Source: Veillonella atypica KON
GTDB lineage: Bacteria > Bacillota > Negativicutes > Veillonellales > Veillonellaceae
Direction: 5' to 3'
Assembly: GCF_002959915.1 (NCBI RefSeq)
Contig: NZ_PPDE01000008.1
Location: forward strand, 620,001 to 684,000
DNA: 64,000 nucleotides
Shown: positions 1 to 7,245 of the stretch, in pieces
Layout: every line of letters begins with the position of its first letter
How positions within the stretch are numbered: position 1 is the first letter of the stretch
The notes under the pieces: generated by a model
The model's input: only the letters and a program-made list of their open reading frames with translations
What the model was told of the DNA's origin: nothing
The model's database searches: none
Program-made: the position numbers and the translations under genes

Positions 1-75
1 TTCGTTTTCAGGACCTACGACACGAAGTTCACGAGCACGAATCTCTTCATTAATGCGTGGTGTATCCTTGCTAAT
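1..75 (-). CDS. infC: Translation initiation factor IF-3, N-terminal part (runs off the window)
   Basis: Only the first 25 codons are visible. They read SKDTPRINEEIRARELRVVG after the initiator, the conserved N-terminus of IF-3, which binds the 30S subunit and polices start-codon choice. I place the start at an ATT codon (75-73). The sequence GGAGGTGA lies 6 nt upstream of it, whereas the only upstream alternative, GTG at 84-82, sits inside that Shine-Dalgarno sequence. AUU initiation of infC is known in other bacteria and underlies IF-3 autoregulation; its presence here is inferred from spacing. The gene follows a leader with an attenuator. In many bacteria infC follows thrS, but here a transporter and a regulator separate them. 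Confidence 0.9.
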   Translation of the reverse strand, partial: MSKDTPRINEEIRARELRVVGPENE

Positions 76-84
76 AGCTTTCAC

Positions 85-200
85 CTCCAAGAGAATAAAA
101 AAACGGATGGCATACACCATCCGAATAGAGTTCTCTATATGTAACCTCATACTTCATGGTATTAGGTGAGTGGCGGATGGCCTCTGCTTCATAAATTACT
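85..200 (-). promoter_or_regulatory. infC leader, L20-type attenuator candidate
   Basis: The untranslated leader of infC. It holds an intrinsic terminator (stem arms 117-123 and 104-110, CGGATGG/CCATCCG) followed by a run of seven T on the minus strand. A second exact copy of the 3' arm lies upstream in the RNA (complement of 174-180) and can pair with the 5' arm instead, giving an antiterminator. This is the arrangement expected of an infC-rpmI-rplT leader controlled by ribosomal protein L20. Assignment to the L20 leader family is by position and layout, not by a covariance search. Confidence 0.65.
97..123 (-). terminator. Attenuator hairpin in the infC leader
   Basis: A perfect 7-bp stem (104-110 with 117-123) and a six-base loop, followed on the minus strand by seven T residues (103-97). 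It ends 22 nt before the infC start, so it must be bypassed for infC expression. Confidence 0.8.
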
Positions 201-205
201 TAATT

Positions 206-234
206 ATAATAACAAATTGGCTGGTGAAAGTCAA
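206..234 (-). promoter_or_regulatory. Promoter of the infC operon
   Basis: Minus-strand -35 TTGACT (229-234) and -10 TATTAT (206-211) separated by exactly 17 bp. Transcription would start near 199, giving a leader of about 125 nt before infC. Confidence 0.7.
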
Positions 235-403
235 CAAAAAATATTGAGCTTTTAACAATGAATTTGTTATTACAACTCTTATAGTATAACAGACATTATA
301 AGTTCTGTATATAGGTATACTTACTGACACCGCTCTCTCTTTATGTATACAATATTCTTATAAATTATACAACTAATTCTATAGAAAATACGATACAATA
401 ATA

Positions 404-480
404 TTTATAGAATAGTCTAGCTTATATAGTGTACTTTATAGAATAGTATACTTTATAGGATAGTCTAGTTTATATAGTTT
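404..480. repeat. Short AT-rich direct repeats upstream of the anion transporter
   Basis: TTTATAGAATAG occurs at 404-415 and 435-446, with a one-base variant at 452-463. The first and third copies are each followed by TCTAG(C/T)TTATATAGT (416-430 and 464-478). The rest of 240-536 is AT-rich intergenic DNA; I see no gene in it. The copies may be regulator binding sites or simple slippage products. Confidence 0.6.
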
Positions 481-536
481 ACCTTATTTATTATTATACA
501 GTAATAGGTATTACACAAATTGAAAGGAGTTTTATT

Positions 537-2030
537 ATGAGTGTAACAACTACTGCCCCTCCACAAAAAGCACGTACAACTGCTCAAAATATTGGACTTA
601 TTTTATCCTTCATGGTTTTAGCTGGCATTTTATTATTACCTACACCGGACACATTATCTACAGGTGGTCATCGTATAATTGGTGTACTCGCTTTTGCCAT
701 CATCTTGTGGATGACATCAGCTGTTTCCTATCCAGTAAGTGCTACCATGATTACAGCACTTACCGCTCTACTATTAGGGTTCTCACCGAATCCCGAAGCA
801 CCTGCTAAGGCGATGGGCACAGCCAATGCCTTAAAGCTGATCATTTCTGGTTATTCTTCACCAGCCATGATTCTTGTAGGTGCTGCTATGTTTATCTCTG
901 TAGCTATGCGTAAAACGGGTCTTGACCGACGAATCGCCATGCTCGTTTTATCTAGCGTCGGCACCAAGGTAAGTCGCATTTATCTCGGCGTTATCATTAC
1001 GGGCCTCATCCTAGCCTTCTTTGTACCAAGTGCAACGGCTCGTATTGCCTGCCTCGCTCCGATTATCATCGGTATCGTTGAGAACTTAGGTATTGAACGT
1101 AAAAGCCGCGTTGCGGCCCTTCTCATGGTGGGCGCTGTACAGGCTGATACATTCTGGAACATCATGATTCAAACGGCGGCCGCCCAAAACCTTGTGGCCG
1201 TAGGATTTATGCAAACACAGATGAATACATCTGTTAGCTGGATTGACTGGCTCACAGCTGCTGCTCCATTTTCCATCATCATGGTAATTATTGCCTACTT
1301 CTTAACACAGGCATTAATTAAACCAGAGTTCAAAGAACTCGTTGGCGGCGATGTACAACTCGCTAAGATGCGCCAAGAAATTGGACCTATGAGCACCGAT
1401 GAAAAGAAACTCTTATGCATCTCCATCGGTTTACTTGCATTGTGGGCTACAGGTGGTAAATTACATTCCATCGATACTACAACTACTACAATCATAGCGA
1501 TTGCTCTATTCTTCTTCCCTAAAATTGGTATTATGGATTGGAAATTCGCACAACCAAACATCGACTGGGGTTCCATCGTTATGTTTGGTGCTGGTATCGG
1601 TCTCGGTACAGTTTTACTTAAAACAAAAGCAGCCACATGGCTCGCTCAAGTATTCGTTAACGCATTCTCTTTAGAATCCGCTACGGTGTTCTTGTTGATT
1701 GCCATCATGGCTGCGTTCCTCATCGTAATCCATCTAGGATTTGCCTCTGCTACCGCCCTTTCATCAGCGATGATACCAATCGTTATCTCCATCGTTGTAG
1801 GTCATAATGCAGAAGGACTTAACCCTATTGGCGTAACCATGATCATGCAATATGCCATCTGCTTTGGTCTAGTATTACCAGTAAACTCACCACAAGGTAT
1901 GGTGGCTTACGGTACAGACACATTCGACGTAAAAACATTCATGACAACAGGTATTCCTTTGACCATCATCGGCTATATAATGATGCTCGTATTTGCACTT
2001 ACATACTGGCACTGGATAGGGATTGCCTAA
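537..2030 (+). CDS. DASS (SLC13)-family anion/dicarboxylate:sodium symporter
   Basis: A 497-residue, very hydrophobic protein with about a dozen membrane segments and the two-half layout of the divalent anion:sodium symporters. It probably imports or exchanges a di- or tricarboxylate; the substrate cannot be read from sequence. The first half carries PSATARIACLAPI (about residues 164-176), matching the P-S-N-T-A-R signature of CitT-like members but with Ala in place of Asn. The second half has a related Ser/Ala/Thr-rich turn, GFASATALSSAM. The start is set by AAAGGAG (523-529) eight bases before the ATG. It is the only plus-strand gene in the window and converges on a MarR-like regulator; it interrupts the usual thrS-infC order. 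Confidence 0.85.
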   Translation: MSVTTTAPPQKARTTAQNIGLILSFMVLAGILLLPTPDTLSTGGHRIIGVLAFAIILWMTSAVSYPVSATMITALTALLLGFSPNPEAPAKAMGTANALKLIISGYSSPAMILVGAAMFISVAMRKTGLDRRIAMLVLSSVGTKVSRIYLGVIITGLILAFFVPSATARIACLAPIIIGIVENLGIERKSRVAALLMVGAVQADTFWNIMIQTAAAQNLVAVGFMQTQMNTSVSWIDWLTAAAPFSIIMVIIAYFLTQALIKPEFKELVGGDVQLAKMRQEIGPMSTDEKKLLCISIGLLALWATGGKLHSIDTTTTTIIAIALFFFPKIGIMDWKFAQPNIDWGSIVMFGAGIGLGTVLLKTKAATWLAQVFVNAFSLESATVFLLIAIMAAFLIVIHLGFASATALSSAMIPIVISIVVGHNAEGLNPIGVTMIMQYAICFGLVLPVNSPQGMVAYGTDTFDVKTFMTTGIPLTIIGYIMMLVFALTYWHWIGIA

Positions 2031-2035
2031 AAAAG

Positions 2036-2318
2036 AACAGGCCTGTTTTATTTCTTGGAATCGTATATACACCTTCCTAAAATTAGTACAGGCCTGTTCT
2101 ATTTCTAAAGACACGCATATACACACCTTCCCAAAATTAGTACAGGCCTGTTCTTTTTCTAGAGGCGCATATACACACCTTCCTCAAATTAGTACAGGCC
2201 TGTTCTTTTTCTAGAGGCGCACATACACATCTTCCTCAAATTAGTACAGGCCTGTTCTATTTCTAGAGATGCACATATACATCTTCCCCAAATTAGTACA
2301 GGCCTGTTCTATTTATTT
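2036..2318. repeat. Palindrome array 1: six ACAGGCCTGT units at ~52-bp spacing
   Basis: The 10-bp palindrome ACAGGCCTGT occurs at 2037, 2088, 2142, 2194, 2246 and 2298 (first base), spaced 51, 54, 52, 52 and 52 bp. Most copies sit in the larger context TTAGTACAGGCCTGTTCT. The DNA between copies is itself a diverged repeat ending CATACACATCTTCC or similar. The array starts six bases after the transporter stop codon and ends about 11 bases before the end of the convergent marR gene, filling the whole gap. No coding function is apparent. Confidence 0.9.
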
Positions 2319-2840
2319 TTATTGGATATAATCCGAATCAATAAAGTTAGCTATAGGTTTCTTTGCCATTCTATTATGTATATGAATTAATAGTCTTGTT
2401 GTTTGTTCTCGTTGTTCTTTAGGTATTTGAGAAAATAAGGCCCCCATCACCTTATTATGCGTTGATGATATGCGTTCGTAGGTACGAATTCCTTTCTTTG
2501 TTAGCATAACATCCCGAGATCGTTGGTCGCTCCAATGTTTTACAGTGGTAACTAAACCTTTTTTCTCAAGATTTTTTATAACCCACCCCACATGACTAAG
2601 GTGTTTGTTATTTAACAAGGCTTTGATTTCCGTATAATTTACTACATGCCTAGTTTTATATACATGTTTAATAATAGAAAATTCTTCACGTGTTACATTG
2701 CCAGCATCATAGATTTTAGATTCTTTATCATAGAAATCTTTATAAACCAAGTCAATCATCCCCCATAATTGACGATGAGCGAGCGTAAGATTTTTATTCT
2801 TTTTACGTTGCAAAATTGAAGCTAAACTTGACTTCTCCAC
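2319..2840 (-). CDS. MarR-family winged-helix transcriptional regulator
   Basis: A 173-residue protein with a winged helix-turn-helix at about residues 45-125, including a wing with the MarR-like stretch HWSDQRSRDVMLTKKG. Flanking helices would form the dimer interface. MarR proteins usually repress nearby genes and respond to small ligands; the target here is unknown, though the convergent anion transporter is a neighbour. The start is a GTG (2840-2838) preceded by TAGGTGG at suitable distance. Residues 1-20 are basic and not typical of the family. Confidence 0.8.
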   Translation of the reverse strand: MEKSSLASILQRKKNKNLTLAHRQLWGMIDLVYKDFYDKESKIYDAGNVTREEFSIIKHVYKTRHVVNYTEIKALLNNKHLSHVGWVIKNLEKKGLVTTVKHWSDQRSRDVMLTKKGIRTYERISSTHNKVMGALFSQIPKEQREQTTRLLIHIHNRMAKKPIANFIDSDYIQ

Positions 2841-2904
2841 ACAAGGTCACCACCTAATCATAATAAGATGTTCATTATAATTTCTCCCGCTACCATAATA
2901 AAAG

Positions 2905-2984
2905 AAAAATCCCCTTATATATGAACTGCTACTATTAGATTATAAAATCTAAAGATAACTGTCCAGTATATAAGAGGATTTTTT
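2905..2984 (-). terminator. Long interrupted hairpin downstream of thrS
   Basis: An imperfect inverted repeat of about 80 bp. Outer arms AAAAATCCCCTTATAT and its near-complement TATATAAGAGGATTTTT enclose a smaller inner hairpin around TTAGATT/AATCTAA. It lies between the marR start and the thrS end and ends in T-runs on both strands, so it probably terminates thrS. Its length and AT-rich arms would also suit a small degenerate mobile relic. Confidence 0.5.
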
Positions 2985-3067
2985 ATACTAAATTATTATT
3001 GACCAAATATCGTTAAATCCATCAAAAAATGATAGATAAATAATCAGATATATCAACAATTATATAA

Positions 3068-4978
3068 TTAGTTGCGTTCTTTAATTTCAATTTTAATGGA
3101 ATTGAAGAATTCGTCAAATGGAACTGTACCCAATTCGTCGCCACCGTGTTTACGTACGTTAACAGAATTGTCTTCCATTTCTTTATCGCCAACAACGAGC
3201 ATGTAAGGAACTTTTTCCATTTGTGCTTGGCGAATTTTGTAACCAATTTTTTCGTTGCGATCGTCTACTTCTACGCGAACGTAGTCATGGCGCATTTGTT
3301 TTGCCAATTGGTTAGCGTATTCCACGTGTTTTTCGGAGATAGGTAATATTTTCACTTGAACAGGTGCCATCCAAGTTGGGAATGCACCAGCATAGTGTTC
3401 AGTCAAGATACCGATGAAACGTTCCATGGAACCGAAGCATGCACGGTGAATCATGATAGTACGATGTTTTTGACCATCTTCACCGATATATTCTACGTTG
3501 AAGCGTTCAGGCAAGTTCATATCCAATTGGATAGTACCACATTGCCATGTACGGCCCAAGGAATCTTCGATATGATAATCGAGTTTAGGACCATAGAACG
3601 CGCCGTCGCCAGGGTTGATAACATAATCAATGCCTTTTGCTTCGATAGCGTTACGCAATGCTTCTGTAGCTGCTTCCCAAATTGCATCATCACCCATTGC
3701 ATTGTCTGGTTTAGTAGACAATTCAACATGATATTTCAAACCAAATTGGCTATAGATACGGTCGAACAATTCGATAACTTTCATCAATTCGGATTGCATT
3801 TGTTCAGGCAACATAAATACGTGCGCATCGTCTTGTGTGAAAGCACGAACGCGGAACAAGCCGTGTAGTGCGCCGGACAATTCATGACGGTGAACTAGGC
3901 CAAGTTCTGCATAACGAAGTGGCAAGTCACGGTAGGAATGCATTTCGTTTTGGTAAACTAAGATACCGCCTGGGCAGTTCATAGGTTTAATTGCATATTC
4001 TTCGTCATCAATGATTGTAGTATACATATTTTCACGGTAATGATCCCAGTGACCAGATGTTTCCCACAAATGTTTATTCAAGATGATTGGTGTGCGGATT
4101 TCATCATATTCGAAATCATGATGTACTTCGCGCCAGAAGTTTTCCAATTCGTTGCGAAGAGCCATGCCTTTTGGCAAGAAGAATGGGAAGCCAGGACCTT
4201 CTTCTTTGATAACGAACAAACCAAGTTCTTTACCGAGTTTACGGTGGTCGCGTTTAGCCGCTTCTTCAAGCATGTGAAGGTATGCATCTAGTTCTTCTTT
4301 CTTTTCAAATACTGTACCGTAGATACGTTGCAACATTTTGTTCTTTTCATCGCCACGCCAGTATGCACCTGCAATGCTTTGTAATTTGAAAGCTTTCACC
4401 TTACCAGTAGATGCTACATGAGGGCCTGCACAAAGGTCAACAAAATCGCCTTGTGCATAGCAAGAAATCACAGCATCTTCAGGAAGGTCTTCGATCAATT
4501 CTACCTTGTAATCTTCGTTTTTAGATTTGAAGAACTCGATAGCTTCTTGACGAGACATTACAGATTTAGTAATAGGCAAGTTTTCTTTCACAATACGGCT
4601 CATTTCCTTTTCGATTTTAGTCAAATCTTCAGGAGTCAAAGTATGTTCCATATCGATATCATAGTAGAAACCTTTATCGATAGCAGGACCGATAGCCAAT
4701 TTTGCTTCTGGCCATAAGCGTTTAACTGCTTGTGCCATAACATGAGAAGCTGTGTGACGTAATGTGTGTTTACCACCATCTTCTTCGAATGTTAAAAACG
4801 CTACTTCAGAACCATCTACGAGTTCTTCGCGAAGGTCTGTTAATTCTCCATTTACATTAGCTGCTAACACTTTTTTAGCCAAACTATTAGACAATTTTTT
4901 TACTGCTTCCCCAAGAGTAGTGCCAGCAGCGTATTCCTTTGCACTACCATCAGGTAAAATGATTTTTACATCTGCCAT
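3068..4978 (-). CDS. thrS: Threonine--tRNA ligase
   Basis: ThrRS charges tRNA-Thr and clears mischarged Ser-tRNA. The 636 residues contain, in order, a TGS domain (1-62), the editing domain with HTASH and CAGPH motifs, and the class II core. The core shows the zinc cysteine in MNCPGG, motif 2 around FRVRAFTQDDAHVF and motif 3 near CFGSMERF, followed by the anticodon-binding domain. I chose the ATG at 4978-4976 (MADVKIILPDG) because TTGGAGG lies just upstream. The longer frame to 5056 enters the T-box terminator region. A T-box leader precedes the gene, so expression should rise when tRNA-Thr is uncharged. Confidence 0.97.
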   Translation of the reverse strand: MADVKIILPDGSAKEYAAGTTLGEAVKKLSNSLAKKVLAANVNGELTDLREELVDGSEVAFLTFEEDGGKHTLRHTASHVMAQAVKRLWPEAKLAIGPAIDKGFYYDIDMEHTLTPEDLTKIEKEMSRIVKENLPITKSVMSRQEAIEFFKSKNEDYKVELIEDLPEDAVISCYAQGDFVDLCAGPHVASTGKVKAFKLQSIAGAYWRGDEKNKMLQRIYGTVFEKKEELDAYLHMLEEAAKRDHRKLGKELGLFVIKEEGPGFPFFLPKGMALRNELENFWREVHHDFEYDEIRTPIILNKHLWETSGHWDHYRENMYTTIIDDEEYAIKPMNCPGGILVYQNEMHSYRDLPLRYAELGLVHRHELSGALHGLFRVRAFTQDDAHVFMLPEQMQSELMKVIELFDRIYSQFGLKYHVELSTKPDNAMGDDAIWEAATEALRNAIEAKGIDYVINPGDGAFYGPKLDYHIEDSLGRTWQCGTIQLDMNLPERFNVEYIGEDGQKHRTIMIHRACFGSMERFIGILTEHYAGAFPTWMAPVQVKILPISEKHVEYANQLAKQMRHDYVRVEVDDRNEKIGYKIRQAQMEKVPYMLVVGDKEMEDNSVNVRKHGGDELGTVPFDEFFNSIKIEIKERN

Positions 4979-5029
4979 TTTAATTTCCTCCAATTTATTA
5001 TCTAGGATAGACTGGATTTTTGTAATAAA

Positions 5030-5290
5030 AAAAGACCCCCTATCCCTACAAAACAAGGGACGAAGATCATTCGCGGTTCCACCCTAGTTAATTCACCGCA
5101 TCACAAGGATACAGTTCATTCACTTCATTAAGCCCGATAACGGTGGCTGCCGTATTTGCCTACTTTAAGTTCGACAAATCAGTTTAAAGGGGGTAACTCA
5201 AATATATGTGTAAGGCATTTCCAGCATCTGCCTCTCTCTGGTACACAGGGATATGAGAATCATGTCCTTTGCATCACTTTTACTAAGATA
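5030..5290 (-). promoter_or_regulatory. T-box riboswitch leader of thrS
   Basis: The minus strand of 5085-5072 reads AGGGTGGAACCGCG, the conserved T-box antiterminator sequence that pairs with the tRNA acceptor end. It is followed by a GC-rich arm (GTCCCTTG...TAGGGA) and a run of seven T near 5036-5030, the competing terminator. The upstream 180 nt would form stem I with the specifier loop; by its target the specifier should be a threonine codon, but I have not resolved it. Uncharged tRNA-Thr would stabilise antitermination. Confidence 0.93.
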
Positions 5291-5318
5291 TCTTATCATA
5301 GGTACTAAAAAATTTCAA
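5290..5318 (-). promoter_or_regulatory. Promoter of the thrS T-box transcript
   Basis: Minus-strand -35 TTGAAA (5313-5318) and -10 TAAGAT (5290-5295) with a 17-bp spacer. Transcription would begin around 5283, at the start of the T-box stem I region. Confidence 0.65.
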
Positions 5319-5338
5319 CTATATAAGTACCTCCTAAA

Positions 5339-5830
5339 AAATAGAACAGGCCTGTTCTATTTCTAAAGATACGCATACACATCTTCTAAAAATTAGTACA
5401 GGCCTGTTCTATTTCTAGAGGCACGCATACACATCTTCCTAAAATTAGTACAGGCCTGTTCTATTCCTAAAGGCACGCATACACATCTCTCTAAAAATTA
5501 GTACAGGCCTGTTCTATTCCTAAAAGTACGCATACACATCTCTCTAAAATTAGTACAGGCCTGTTCTATTCCTAAAGATACGCATACACATCTTCCTAAA
5601 ATTAGTACAGGCCTGTTCTATTTCTAAAGATACGCATACACATCTCTCTAAAAATTAGAACAGGCCTGTTCTATTCTTAAAACACGCTCTATTAACATAT
5701 CCCTCAAATTAGTACAGGCCTGTTCTATTCCTAAAGGCACGCATACACATCTCTCTAAAATTAGTACAGGCCTGTTCTATTTCTAAAGATACGCATACAC
5801 ATCTTCCCAAAATTAGTACAGGCCTGTAGT
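5339..5830. repeat. Palindrome array 2: ten ACAGGCCTGT units at ~52-bp spacing
   Basis: ACAGGCCTGT starts at 5346, 5398, 5450, 5503, 5555, 5607, 5660, 5714, 5766 and 5818; spacings are 52-54 bp. The unit is the same as in array 1 and in the same orientation: a palindrome, then TATTYCTAAAG, CGCATACACATC and AAATTAG. The first copy is a perfect 24-bp palindrome (5339-5362); most others have GTAC in place of GAAC on the left arm. The array fills the space between the thrS promoter and the 3' end of the secreted-protein gene, about 500 bp. No reading frame in it looks real. Confidence 0.92.
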
Positions 5831-5845
5831 ATTTCCAAGAACTAT

Positions 5846-6838
5846 CTATTTACGTTCAAAGTGCGCAGATAGCATGGATCCAATTACTTTTTCAATTTTA
5901 GAGTTTGTAATGTCTGGGCCCTTGAATAGGATCAACATTACGTCATCGGAATTGTCTTGTTTAGATACCATCAAGACTCCGCTACCACGAGCACCATTAT
6001 CGTCGTAATCTTTTGCAACAATAATTATGTTGAGGTAATGGTCTTTCATGTATGTATATACTTTGCTTTGTTTAGCGGAGTTGCCGATGCTGCTCGCCAT
6101 TCCCATAGCGCGGTTAAATACGATAGCATTCGCATTGTGCGGGTTATTGCGAAGTTGTTGTTTTTCTTCATCGTTTAGTGGCAATAGGTTAACCATCATG
6201 GATTCGCCCATGCGGCCACGAAGCATAGCTGGCATTGTTTCACGAACATCTGCAGGAATGTCGTTACTAGGATTGAGTTTTAAATCCTTAGGAACGGTCA
6301 TGTACAATGTACCCTTGCTGTTTTGACCTTGTACAGTTTTACTATTGTCGATAGCGCCCATTGTGAAAGTATCTTTAATGATTTCCATTTGTACGCCCAA
6401 TGGTTTTTCAGGTACACCACGGCTAGCCACTTGAATATCGCCAGATTTAGTTTTCTTAATTGTTTCCACAGACCAAGTTGCACCTGGTTTACCTTCATCG
6501 CTAGGAGATGTCAACGCCGCAGGCACTTCTTTGGCCCCTGTAAATACATAGGTTTGTGCTGGCACAATTGTATCAGGAGCACCGGACTTGTTGAATACGG
6601 CACCATATAATACATTTGGTACAACAGTAGAACCAATTTTCAAATTATTGTTTTCTTGGCTTTCAACATCAAAGTTAATATTACCAGCAAATGTTACATC
6701 TGGATTATGGTTAATCACCACAACCGTACCTGGTTGTGGAATCATGACAGGACCATTTGGCGCTGCAAAAGCAGCGGTTGCCATAGAAGCACCAAGTGCT
6801 GTTAAAACAAATGCGCGTTTTAATACATTACATTTCAT
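5846..6838 (-). CDS. Secreted protein of unknown function
   Basis: A 330-residue protein I do not recognise. Residues 1-26 form a clear signal peptide (basic start, hydrophobic core, cleavage near AFA/APNGP), so it should be exported, to the periplasm in a two-membrane cell. The mature part looks globular with many beta-prone stretches, no cysteines of note and no transmembrane helix. The N-terminal third alternates hydrophobic and polar residues (VVVINHNPDVTFAGNINF). The start has AGGAG a few bases upstream. The 3' end abuts palindrome array 2. No neighbour suggests a function; DUF4911 lies upstream with about 46 bp between them. Confidence 0.75.
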   Translation of the reverse strand: MKCNVLKRAFVLTALGASMATAAFAAPNGPVMIPQPGTVVVINHNPDVTFAGNINFDVESQENNNLKIGSTVVPNVLYGAVFNKSGAPDTIVPAQTYVFTGAKEVPAALTSPSDEGKPGATWSVETIKKTKSGDIQVASRGVPEKPLGVQMEIIKDTFTMGAIDNSKTVQGQNSKGTLYMTVPKDLKLNPSNDIPADVRETMPAMLRGRMGESMMVNLLPLNDEEKQQLRNNPHNANAIVFNRAMGMASSIGNSAKQSKVYTYMKDHYLNIIIVAKDYDDNGARGSGVLMVSKQDNSDDVMLILFKGPDITNSKIEKVIGSMLSAHFERK

Positions 6839-6884
6839 TATTATTCTCCTAAATTTGGATAATTCTCTAATCGATGCTATTGAA

Positions 6885-7244
6885 CTATATTTCTAAGGTA
6901 ACCTCTGGCAAGCGCGATAGGATTTCGCTGGCTAGACTGCGCGTATCCGGTGTACACCGCACCATGCAGCGCCCCGACTTGTCTCGGCTAGTCATAACAC
7001 CTACGTATTCATAGCCTTCTAAGATGCGATTGACATAATTTGTATGTTTTGGATCTATGTGAAAGTACAAATAGCCTTCCTCACCTGTGCCGCTATACGA
7101 AGGCAGTTCAGGAAAGCCAGACAATGAACGCGACGGCATCAATGGTTCTTGATTATCGCGTAACGGTATCGTCTCATCATGTGTCACTTCATCAGGTGTC
7201 ATTTCATCAAGCATTGACATAGTAGCAGTATTTTCATGTACCAT
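6885..7244 (-). CDS. DUF4911 domain protein
   Basis: A 119-residue protein. Residues 55-119 (GYLYFHIDPKHTNYVNRILEGYEYVGVMTS and onward; first part quoted in pieces: YLYFHIDPK, VNRILEGYEYVGV) match the small DUF4911 family of Firmicutes, whose function is unknown. The first 50 residues are acidic and low in complexity (several DE, PDE and THDE stretches) and probably disordered; the true start could be an internal ATG. It begins one base after the stop of the U32 gene and is likely co-translated with it, linking it to the tRNA wobble-modification pair upstream. Confidence 0.72.
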   Translation of the reverse strand: MVHENTATMSMLDEMTPDEVTHDETIPLRDNQEPLMPSRSLSGFPELPSYSGTGEEGYLYFHIDPKHTNYVNRILEGYEYVGVMTSRDKSGRCMVRCTPDTRSLASEILSRLPEVTLEI

Positions 7245-7245
7245 G

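Noticed and set aside
2023-2214. Open frame in palindrome array 1 (and one on the other strand, 1887-2126)
   Set aside because: It is made by the repeat itself, has no ribosome-binding site and its peptide is a 17-residue repetition.
2905-2984. Insertion-sequence relic downstream of thrS
   Set aside because: Only an inverted repeat is seen, with no transposase fragment or target duplication; a terminator explains it.
3356-3868. 170-residue frame antisense to thrS
   Set aside because: It lies wholly inside a clear thrS gene, lacks a ribosome-binding site and has no recognisable content.
2036-5830. CRISPR array
   Set aside because: Spacers are near-identical rather than unique, and there are no cas genes.
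2036-5830. LexA/SOS boxes in the ACAGGCCTGT units
   Set aside because: The Firmicute box is GAAC-N4-GTTC; here the gap is six bases, and most copies have GTAC on the left.
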